Of a DNA stretch of 13,005 nt, positions 7,075 through 13,005 are shown piece after piece (position 1 is the stretch's first letter; each line of letters opens with the position of its first letter). The notes under the pieces are model-generated. The model did no database searches, had not been told where the DNA came from, and was given only the letters and a program-made list of their open reading frames with translations. The stretch comes from Deltaproteobacteria bacterium (GTDB lineage: Bacteria; Desulfobacterota_C; Deferrisomatia; Deferrisomatales; JACRMM01): positions 1-13,005 of the forward strand of contig JACRCS010000027.1 in the NCBI GenBank assembly GCA_016218905.1, in the 5' to 3' direction. The position numbers and the translations under genes were made by a program.

Positions 7075-9594
7075 ATGAGCGAGCTCATCACCCCCGGCCT
7101 CGTGGCCGTCGAGATCCAGAACGAGTACCAGGACCCGGACTACGCCCCGGCGCCCTGCCAGCAGACGTGCCCCGTGGGGACCGACGTCCCCTCCTACGTT
7201 GGTCTCCTCTGGGATGGCCGGTACGAGGCGGCCTTCGACGTCATCAGCCAGAACAATCCCTTCGCCACGGTGTGCGGGCGCGTTTGCTCCAAGCCCTGCG
7301 AGGTGGACTGCCGGCGAGCCGAGAGCGATGGGGCGGTCGGCATCCGGGCCCTGAAACGCTACGTGTGCGAGACCGTCGGCAAGGCGTTCCGGCGGCCGCC
7401 GGTCAAGGTCACGAAGAAGAAGACCGTCGGGATCGTGGGCGGAGGACCCGCTGGGCTGACCGCCGCCCAGGATCTGGCCGAGGCGGGCTACGCCGTCCAC
7501 GTCTACGAGAAGAGACCTCGGCTGGGCGGCATGATGGCCGGCGGGATCCCCCCCTTCCGCCTCCCCGCTGGGCTCTTGGACCAGGACATCGGCCGGCTCC
7601 TGGAGCACTGCCCGGGGATCCAGGTCCACGCGGGTTGTGAACTCGGGAAGGACGTCAGCCTGGCGGAGCTCAAGAAACGTCACGACGCCATCCTCCTGGC
7701 GGTGGGCCTCTGGAAAGACCGCAAGCTCAACGTGCCCGGAGAGGACGAGGGGATCCAGGGGCTCCACGGGATCCGCTTCCTCACCGACATCAACGACGGC
7801 GCGAAGACCAAGCTCAAGGGCAAGGTGGTCGTAATCGGGGGCGGCAACGTGGCCATGGATGTGGCGCGGACCGCGAGGCGCGTCGGCCCCAAGAGCGTGG
7901 AGCTCTACTGTCTCGAGACCCGGGCGCAGATGCCCGCCTGGCAGCACGAGATTCTGGAGGCCGAGGCCGAGGGGATCCAGTTGAACCCGGGATGGGGCCC
8001 CAAGCGGATCCACCACGATGGGAAGAAAGTGAAGGGAATCGAATTCATGCGATGCGTCTCGGTCTTCGACGAGGCCGGCCGCTTCCATCCTACGTACGAC
8101 CCCAATACGACGATCAAGGTCGACTGTGATGCGATCCTCCTCTCCATCGGCCTCTCGGCCGACAGCGGCGACCTTGAGAAGGCGGGCCTCCTTCAGCGGG
8201 GTTACGTTCGTGCGGACTTCGACACCATGCGCACCGAGGACCCGAAGGTCTTTGCGGCCGGCGACGGGGCGTTCGGGCCCTCGGCGATCGTGACCGCCAT
8301 GCAGCACGGCCATCGCGCGGGCCACTACATCCGCGCGCACCTGGAAGGGGAAAAGAAGCCCCAGGCGTACCGCACGCCGTTTCGCACCTGCCGGGTGCCG
8401 GTGGCCCAGGACCCCCGGTGGGAGAAGTTCAACCGCGAGGAGCCGGTCTTCTGCGGGATCGGCGACGACCCGTCGCTCTTCGCCCAGTGCGACCTCACGT
8501 ACGACCTCGAGACCGCTGGGCGCCAAGCGGCCCGCTGTCTGCGCTGCGACGCCGAGACGGGCTCGGCCGATTACACCCGCAGGAACCGAGACCTGATGCA
8601 CCGGATGGCGCGCACCCACTCTGGCGATGTGGAGAAGCAGCGCGACATCCTTCGCGCTCGGCTTCGGCCGCGGGACAACCCCTTCCCTGCCGAGCGTGGC
8701 GCCCACCTGGACGACGTGGTGTTCCTGGCCGCGGGCCTGACGCGCCTCGTCATCGACCCCTATCGGGAGGCCTGCTCCACCGAGACGAAGATCGCGGGCC
8801 TCACCCTGGGGTTGCCGTACCTCTTCGCGGGCTTCGACGACGCACCCGAGGCGGTGCGCGACGGGCTCGCGCGAGGGGCCGAGGGGAGCGGGTGCGGCTA
8901 TATCGGCGCATCGCCACTCGGCGGCAAGGTGCCGTGGCTCCAACTCCTGACGGGGAGGGACAAGCCGGACCCGAAAGCGGCGGGGGTTGTGTACCGGGTC
9001 GGGGCGAAGTTTCAGGCCGTCAAGCCCACCGGCCTCAAGAAGGGGCAACTGGCCGGCCTGGCGGTGGCCGCGGCCGCTCTGCCCAAGGCGATCCCCTTCG
9101 CCCTGGAGAACGGTTTCGACTTCCTCCTCCTCGACGGCTCGAGCGGCGTCCAGAAGCCCTGGGTGGAGCTCGAAGGGGCGCCGGATCTGACGGTCTTGCG
9201 GGACGCCATCAAGATCCTCCGGGAGCTGAACCGGGAGGAGGACATCGCGCTCCTCTACTTCGGCGGCATGCGCACGGGCACCGACGTGGCGAAGGTCCTC
9301 GCCATGAACGCCAACGCCGGGGTCTTCGGCGTCTCGATGGCCCTGGCCCTCGGCGGGGCCATCGAGAACGGCGCCATCGCCTTCCCGGCCGACGCGAGCG
9401 CCGACGAGTTGGCGAAGGCGAGCACCAACTGGATCAAGGGAACGGTCCAGGAGACCGCGATCATTGCCCGCTGCACCGGCAAGACGAACGTCCACAACCT
9501 GGAACCGGAGGACATGCGCACCATCACCCTGGCTACCCAGGACGCCCTCGGCATTCCTCTGGCTTCGGGTCGCGGGGCGCGCGACTACTTCTGA
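7075..9594 (+). CDS. GltD-like FAD/NAD(P)H oxidoreductase fused to a degenerate FMN-synthase-like domain
   Basis: An 839-residue protein. Residues 1-110 carry Fe-S ligands C28, C32, C67, C71, C75 and C79. An FAD motif GGGPAG is at 122-127, a nucleotide motif GGGNVAMD at 255-262, and a closing VFAAGDGAFG follows later. This is the plan of the glutamate synthase small subunit, which passes NAD(P)H electrons to the FMN subunit. The RCLRC pair that usually precedes the first cluster is missing from the N-terminus; RCLRCD appears at 487-492 (C488, C491) instead. Residues about 546-835 form a second domain that follows the FMN synthase domain of the preceding gene block by block (for example FGGMRTG at 729 against MGGIKDG at 524). 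It lacks the GGTG motif, the active-site Lys and all three 3Fe-4S cysteines. It may be structural. AAGGAG (7061-7066) supports the ATG. Confidence 0.88.
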   Translation: MSELITPGLVAVEIQNEYQDPDYAPAPCQQTCPVGTDVPSYVGLLWDGRYEAAFDVISQNNPFATVCGRVCSKPCEVDCRRAESDGAVGIRALKRYVCETVGKAFRRPPVKVTKKKTVGIVGGGPAGLTAAQDLAEAGYAVHVYEKRPRLGGMMAGGIPPFRLPAGLLDQDIGRLLEHCPGIQVHAGCELGKDVSLAELKKRHDAILLAVGLWKDRKLNVPGEDEGIQGLHGIRFLTDINDGAKTKLKGKVVVIGGGNVAMDVARTARRVGPKSVELYCLETRAQMPAWQHEILEAEAEGIQLNPGWGPKRIHHDGKKVKGIEFMRCVSVFDEAGRFHPTYDPNTTIKVDCDAILLSIGLSADSGDLEKAGLLQRGYVRADFDTMRTEDPKVFAAGDGAFGPSAIVTAMQHGHRAGHYIRAHLEGEKKPQAYRTPFRTCRVPVAQDPRWEKFNREEPVFCGIGDDPSLFAQCDLTYDLETAGRQAARCLRCDAETGSADYTRRNRDLMHRMARTHSGDVEKQRDILRARLRPRDNPFPAERGAHLDDVVFLAAGLTRLVIDPYREACSTETKIAGLTLGLPYLFAGFDDAPEAVRDGLARGAEGSGCGYIGASPLGGKVPWLQLLTGRDKPDPKAAGVVYRVGAKFQAVKPTGLKKGQLAGLAVAAAALPKAIPFALENGFDFLLLDGSSGVQKPWVELEGAPDLTVLRDAIKILRELNREEDIALLYFGGMRTGTDVAKVLAMNANAGVFGVSMALALGGAIENGAIAFPADASADELAKASTNWIKGTVQETAIIARCTGKTNVHNLEPEDMRTITLATQDALGIPLASGRGARDYF

Positions 9595-9617
9595 CGCAGT
9601 CCGCCCGCGTACGACTC

Positions 9618-9659
9618 CACGAACGCCCGCCGGAGGGGCTCTTCCGGCGGGCGTTCGTG
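9618..9659. terminator. Long perfect hairpin 24 bases after the synthase operon (terminator or 3' stabiliser)
   Basis: The arm CACGAACGCCCGCCGGA (9618-9634) pairs with its exact complement at 9643-9659, giving 17 continuous base pairs. A further G-U and G-C pair closes a 4-base loop (9637-9640). No T-tract follows on either strand, so it is not a textbook intrinsic terminator. In high-GC bacteria, such stems do occur at operon ends as terminators or as barriers to 3' exonucleases. Its position directly after the stop of the last operon gene fits either role. Confidence 0.6.
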
Positions 9660-9786
9660 CGTGAAGGGGCCCGGTGAAATCGCTCGGCGCGGGGCCGCAA
9701 GTCGGCGAGCATGCTGTCCCGGGACTGAACCGGTCCCCGAGGGGGGTGTTCCTCCGCGCAAAGGCCCTGCGCCCACTCCTCCACCA

Positions 9787-9918
9787 TGTCCAGGGCACGG
9801 CCTCCCGGTCGAGAACTCGTGCGAGATATCCGGGCCCGCCGTCCGGGGTGTGGCGAAAGATCAGGACCTGCCTGATCGGGGGCTCTCGAGAGGGGGGATC
9901 GGCAGCAACGCCCATCAT
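9787..9918 (-). pseudogene. 5' fragment resembling a class I glutamine amidotransferase
   Basis: Read on the minus strand from an ATG at 9918 (GGGAG just upstream), the frame gives about 15 residues and then VLIFRHTPDGGPGYLARVLD. This closely resembles the N-terminus of GMP-synthase-like class I amidotransferases (pattern VLIFxHxPxxGPGYL). The similarity extends to about VPWT (nt 9787) and then stops abruptly. The glutaminase motifs expected further on, such as MGGP and the GxCxG nucleophile elbow, are not seen in any minus-strand frame, and the downstream DNA runs into the operon hairpin. I read it as a truncated relic. The match covers only about 30 residues, so chance resemblance is possible. 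Confidence 0.45.
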
Positions 9919-10189
9919 CTCCCAATCCGGCGCCCAGCGCAGGGTGCCGGGCCTTCGCCCACGCAGCAGGCCCCAGTCAAAGTCGCCCGTCCGGAGGGCT
10001 CGGCGGGCCGGTTGCGACGGACGACGCCCGCTCAACACCTGCATGGAGACCGAGGGTTGGCTGATCTTCAGACTAATCTTTGCGAGACGACTGAGCTTCC
10101 CAAGAATCAGGTCGACGGGGGATCGTCGGCCGGAGCGAAGCGGCCCGCCAAGCCTCCATCGGATGGTGACGAGACCCTCGTCAATGTAG

Positions 10190-10218
10190 TTGCATCGGGT
10201 GCAAGAATTTTGTATAAA
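10190..10218 (+). promoter_or_regulatory. Candidate gdh promoter
   Basis: A good -10 element, TATAAA (10213-10218), lies 17 bp after a weak -35, TTGCAT (10190-10195). The predicted start is near 10225, leaving a leader of about 46 bases with AAGGAGA (10259-10265) five bases before the ATG. The weak -35 together with overlapping TGCAA motifs suggests a regulated promoter. Confidence 0.5.
10200..10214. promoter_or_regulatory. Candidate operator over the gdh -10, related to the synthase operator
   Basis: TGCAAGAATTTTGTA matches the 15-mer at 4023-4037 in 12 of 15 positions and is itself an imperfect palindrome. It fills the end of the spacer and enters the -10 hexamer, a location where a bound protein would block RNA polymerase. 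The preceding TTGCA (10190-10194) forms a further inverted pair with TGCAA (10200-10204), separated by TCGGG. Confidence 0.5.
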
Positions 10219-10270
10219 AGGAAAATGAGCGGCGTTGCCCCGGCCGTCACGGCCCACCAAGGAGACAGCC

Positions 10271-11521
10271 ATGATCGAGAAATTCAACCCCTTCACGATG
10301 GCCCAGGACCAACTCGACCAAGCGGCCCAGACTCTTGGCCTGGACGCGGGAACCCACGAGTTCCTCCGCTGGCCGCAGCGCGAGATGAAGATCACGCTGC
10401 CGGTCAAGATGGATGATGGGACCTCGCGGGTCTTCCACGCGTATCGGATCCAGTACAACTGGGCGAGGGGCCCGGCGAAGGGCGGGCTGCGTTGGCACCC
10501 TGACGAAACGGTCGACACGGTGCGCGCCCTGGCCGCCTGGATGACGTGGAAGACCGCGGTCGTCGACATCCCCCTCGGAGGGGGAAAGGGCGGCATCGTC
10601 TGCAACCCGAAGGAGCTTTCGGAGGGGGAAAAGGAGCGGTTGGCGCGCGCCTACATCCGGGCGCTCGCACGCGACCTCGGCGTCCACAAGGATGTCCCGG
10701 CGCCCGATGTCTACACGACCCCGCAAATCATGGCCTGGATGATGGACGAGTACGAAACCATCGTCGGAGAAAGCCATCCCGGCGTCATCACCGGGAAACC
10801 CCTGCCGATCGGCGGGTCGGAGGGGCGGGGTGATGCCACGGCCCGAGGCGGAATCTATGTGACGCGGGAAGCGGCAAAGGCCAACGGCGTCGACCTGGCC
10901 GGGGCCACCATGGCCATCCAGGGTTTTGGGAACGCCGGGCAGTATGCCGCGGCCCTCGGGGAGGAGATCCTGGGCCTGCGCCTCGTGGCGGCCTGCGATT
11001 CGACTAGCGGCGTGTATAATTCCAGGGGACTCGACGTTAAGGCCCTGGTGGCCCACAAGCAGAAGACCGGCGCGGTGAGGGGGTTCCCGGGCGCCGACGA
11101 CGTGAGGCCGGAAGACGTGCTCGAGGTAGAGGCGACGGTCCTCTTCCCCTCCGCTCTGGAGAACTCCATCACCAAGGAGAACGCCGGAAAGCTCCGATGC
11201 AGGATCAGCTGCGAGCTCGCAAACGGTCCGACGACGCCCGAGGCCGACGATATTCTGCGCGATCGGGGTATCGTGGTGCTCCCCGACTTCCTGGCCAACG
11301 CGGGAGGGGTCACCGTCTCCTACTTCGAACAGGTGCAGAACACCTACAACTTTTACTGGCCCCTCGCGGAGGTGCACGGGAGGCTCAACCAGAAGATGAC
11401 CCACGCCTTCGAGAAGGTCCACGAGATGTATGTCAAGTCGAAGCTCAACATGCGCCAAGCCGCCTACGTCGTGTCGGTGGCCCGGGTCGCCGAGGCGTGC
11501 AAGCTGCGCGGCTGGGTGTGA
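10271..11521 (+). CDS. gdhA: Glutamate dehydrogenase (hexameric, Glu/Leu/Phe/Val dehydrogenase family)
   Basis: A 416-residue enzyme of normal family length for the small hexameric type. It catalyses reversible reductive amination of 2-oxoglutarate to glutamate with NAD(P)H in the cytoplasm. Visible active-site residues are K70 in [10 protein letters not shown]94 in MTWKTA, K106 in GGGKGG and the catalytic D146 in VPAPDVYT. The C-terminal Rossmann domain has GFGNAG (218-223), then an acidic D243 after the second strand; this residue is seen in both NAD and NADP enzymes, so the cofactor is left open. [11 protein letters not shown] and [11 protein letters not shown] are family signatures. The ATG is supported by AAGGAGA five bases upstream. 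It has its own promoter after a 676-bp gap from the synthase operon and may share transcription with the gene 58 bases downstream. It gives the cell an ATP-independent route to glutamate alongside the glutamine-dependent operon. Confidence 0.95.
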   Translation: MIEKFNPFTMAQDQLDQAAQTLGLDAGTHEFLRWPQREMKITLPVKMDDGTSRVFHAYRIQYNWARGPAKGGLRWHPDETVDTVRALAAWMTWKTAVVDIPLGGGKGGIVCNPKELSEGEKERLARAYIRALARDLGVHKDVPAPDVYTTPQIMAWMMDEYETIVGESHPGVITGKPLPIGGSEGRGDATARGGIYVTREAAKANGVDLAGATMAIQGFGNAGQYAAALGEEILGLRLVAACDSTSGVYNSRGLDVKALVAHKQKTGAVRGFPGADDVRPEDVLEVEATVLFPSALENSITKENAGKLRCRISCELANGPTTPEADDILRDRGIVVLPDFLANAGGVTVSYFEQVQNTYNFYWPLAEVHGRLNQKMTHAFEKVHEMYVKSKLNMRQAAYVVSVARVAEACKLRGWV

Positions 11522-11579
11522 CCGAGAACGCCTTCGTGACCTGCCGCTTCGGATGCGCTCAGGAACCTCGGAAGATCCC

Positions 11580-13005
11580 GTGACGGACTCCCGGCGCTCC
11601 CTTCCGCTGGAAGAGTCGCCGTCGGCGCGCCTGCTGCGCACCTACCGGCTCTTTCAGCGGATGATGCGCTACCCGTCCCTCGTCGAGGAGATGAGGCGGA
11701 TCTTTCGGGCGGCGCTCGCCGAGCGGCGGATCGTGACCGAGGAGGCGCTGGACGCCGAGGCGAGGGACGCGGTCGCCCGGGACGGCGCGGGAGAAGACCC
11801 AGCGCTCGCGAAGGAGTATCTAGACGCGGTCACCGACCTTCACTTCGCCCAGAGTTTCTCGGACTCCGAGATCGAGGACCACATCAACTTCGCGCGGAAG
11901 AAGGAGAGCTTCCGCAAGCTCAACCGCATCGTCAACACCGAAGGGGTGACCTCCGCCCGGATCAAGCAGGCGCTCAAGGAGTTCTGCAGCATCCCCCAGG
12001 GCGACATGATCCTGTCGCCCACCCAGGTGATGGGGGCCCGCGTGGCGCTGATCAGCCACTTCATCTCCGGCCAACTCCCGTTCGTCGGCATCGCCAAAGA
12101 GCACGTCACGATCCGCGACGTCGACGAGCTCCTGGACGCCAGCTACTGGGACCGTCGCCGCCCCGGGAAGATCGGCGGAAAAGCGGCCGGTATGTTCCTG
12201 GCGTCCAAGATCGTGCTCCCCCGGTTCGGGGACCGCGACCCGGAGCTCGAGCAGGTGGTCCGCGTGCCCGAGTCGTACTACTTCAACAGCGGGATCTTCT
12301 CGGACTTCGTCGACCACAACGGTCTCGACCGTTTATACAGCCACAAGTACAAGACGCGGGAGGAGATCGAGGACGACTACCGCCAGATCGAGCGCGTGTT
12401 CCGGGAGGCCACGTTCCCTGCAGACGTCGTTGAAGACTTCCGCCAGTTTCTCTCCCGCGTGGGGGAGCATCCTCTCATTCTGCGCTCCTCCACCCTGCTC
12501 GAGGACAACTTCGGGTTCGCGTTCTCCGGCAAGTACGACTCGGTGTTCCTCGTCAACCAGGGAGATCTCGAGCACCGGCTCCGGGAGTTCATCTGGGGGC
12601 TCAACCGGGTCCACATGAGCACCTACGCGCCGGCCCCCATCCTGTACCGGCGCGACCACAAACTGCTCGACTTCGACGAAAGGATGGCCGTCCTGGTCCA
12701 GAAGGTCGTGGGGCGTCGTTTCGGAGACTACTTCTTTCCGTTTGTCTCGGGCGTGGGCTACTCGCACAACGCGCACCGCTGGACGCCGCGAATCCGCAAG
12801 GAGGACGGGCTGGTTCGCCTCGTGTGCGGGCTTGGCACCCGCGCCGTCGACCGGGTTGCCGCCGACTACCCCCGGATGGTCCCCCTCAGTCACCCGCTCC
12901 TGCGGCCCGAGGTCGAGGCCGGACCGATCGCCAAGTACTCGCAACGGTTTGCCGACGTCCTCAACCTGCGAAGCGGCCGGCTCGAGACCGTTCCGTGTGT
13001 TGGCC
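11580..13005 (+). CDS. PEP/pyruvate-binding (PPDK N-terminal, ATP-grasp) domain protein, 3' end cut off by window
   Basis: Open to the window end; 475 residues are visible. GTG 11580 (GGAAG at 11570-11574) is the chosen start, but ATG 11553 in the same frame is possible. The first 170 or so residues are a helical, charged region without a family I can name. Then come RRPGKIGGKAAGMFL (glycine-rich K197-G204), LILRSSTLLEDNFGFAFSG (R302 onward) and CGLGTRAVDRV (C416 onward), which match the nucleotide/pyruvate-binding domain shared by PEP synthase and pyruvate phosphate dikinase. The GGKAAG and RSS elements are those expected to bind ATP phosphates. No phospho-His or PEP-utilising TIM barrel domain is reached before the window ends, so PEP synthase activity is unproven; the long extra N-terminus argues for a non-canonical member. 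It lies 58 bases after gdh on the same strand, with no evident terminator between. Confidence 0.8.
   Translation, partial: MTDSRRSLPLEESPSARLLRTYRLFQRMMRYPSLVEEMRRIFRAALAERRIVTEEALDAEARDAVARDGAGEDPALAKEYLDAVTDLHFAQSFSDSEIEDHINFARKKESFRKLNRIVNTEGVTSARIKQALKEFCSIPQGDMILSPTQVMGARVALISHFISGQLPFVGIAKEHVTIRDVDELLDASYWDRRRPGKIGGKAAGMFLASKIVLPRFGDRDPELEQVVRVPESYYFNSGIFSDFVDHNGLDRLYSHKYKTREEIEDDYRQIERVFREATFPADVVEDFRQFLSRVGEHPLILRSSTLLEDNFGFAFSGKYDSVFLVNQGDLEHRLREFIWGLNRVHMSTYAPAPILYRRDHKLLDFDERMAVLVQKVVGRRFGDYFFPFVSGVGYSHNAHRWTPRIRKEDGLVRLVCGLGTRAVDRVAADYPRMVPLSHPLLRPEVEAGPIAKYSQRFADVLNLRSGRLETVPCVG

Larger units (their letters stand above)
9595..10270. other. 676-bp region without a convincing intact gene
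   Basis: The stretch opens with a strong hairpin (9618-9659), then contains a minus-strand fragment resembling a class I glutamine amidotransferase (9787-9918). It ends with an AT-richer segment (about 10050-10220) that carries the gdh promoter. Several open frames cross it on both strands, but none shows a recognisable family over more than about 30 residues, and their compositions (Arg/Pro/Ser-rich) look like noise from GC-rich DNA. I see no tRNA, CRISPR array or insertion-sequence ends. Confidence 0.6.

Noticed and set aside
9859..9892. Small inverted repeats GATCAGG/CCTGATC and CTCTCGAGAG
   Set aside because: Short stems in GC-rich DNA inside the amidotransferase relic, with no T-tract and no promoter nearby. 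Chance is the simplest reading.
10180..10205. Possible sigma54 (-24/-12) promoter for gdh because of TTGCA motifs
   Set aside because: No GG lies at the required distance before either GC, here or in the synthase promoter.
9661..10416. Plus-strand open frames of 251 and 171 codons in the gap before gdh
   Set aside because: No recognisable family, no good ribosome-binding site and a noise-like composition. The longer one runs into the gdh coding region in another frame, through the promoter.
6997..10605. Very long open frame (1202 codons) on the minus strand
   Set aside because: It lies antisense to the GltD-like gene and part of gdh, both with clear family motifs. Its translation is Arg/Pro/Gly/His-rich with no domain except the short amidotransferase-like stretch at 9787-9918. 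Such shadows are common in GC-rich DNA.
1..13005. tRNA, rRNA, CRISPR arrays, insertion sequences, attachment sites
   Set aside because: I looked for repeats with regular spacing, transposase motifs, terminal inverted repeats and tRNA-like cloverleaf patterns, and found none by eye.

Overview
The window looks like chromosomal DNA from a high-GC bacterium with tightly packed, co-directional genes (all confident genes are on the + strand). By eye, G+C is about two thirds, third codon positions are mostly G or C, and Shine-Dalgarno sites are strong. An anaerobe or facultative anaerobe of the Desulfobacterota or a related lineage would fit. The pointers are a corrinoid-activation pair (hydantoinase-like protein plus RACo-like ferredoxin-ASKHA protein), several Fe-S proteins, and a large PEP/pyruvate-binding protein of a type I associate with such bacteria. 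This taxonomic guess is an inference and is not proven by any marker gene in the window.

Layout. (1) Positions 1-3249: the 3' part of a hydantoinase/oxoprolinase-family gene overlaps (GTGA) a complete RACo-like reductive activator of corrinoid proteins. The corrinoid protein and methyltransferase they would serve should lie upstream, outside the window. (2) Positions 3363-3995: an XRE-cupin transcription regulator with its own candidate promoter. (3) Positions 4142-9594: a three-gene operon for an unusual glutamate synthase-type enzyme. Its products are a stand-alone class II glutaminase (GlxB/MgsA type), a GXGXG domain fused in front of the FMN/3Fe-4S synthase domain (GlxC-GlxD type), and a GltD-like FAD/NAD(P)H oxidoreductase fused to a second, cysteine-less and apparently degenerate copy of the FMN synthase domain. 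A long perfect hairpin follows the operon. (4) Positions 9660-10200: a mostly empty stretch holding a short minus-strand relic of a class I glutamine amidotransferase. (5) Positions 10271-11521: glutamate dehydrogenase. (6) Positions 11580 to the end: the 5' part of a PEP/pyruvate-binding (PPDK-N/ATP-grasp) protein, possibly co-transcribed with gdh.

How they work together. Regions 2-5 form a glutamate node. The synthase operon would make glutamate, or an N-substituted glutamate, from glutamine plus a 2-oxo or amine acceptor. The dehydrogenase interconverts 2-oxoglutarate and glutamate directly. A related 15-bp near-palindrome (TGCAARAAWTTTGYA) lies just upstream of the -35 element of the synthase promoter and again on the -10 of the gdh promoter, and a TGCAA half-site occurs beside each. 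This suggests that one DNA-binding protein, with the adjacent XRE-cupin regulator as the obvious candidate, switches the two routes in opposite directions.

The most unusual item is the architecture of the synthase operon: permuted domain order, no GltB central domain, and a duplicated pseudo-FMN domain carried on the electron-input subunit.
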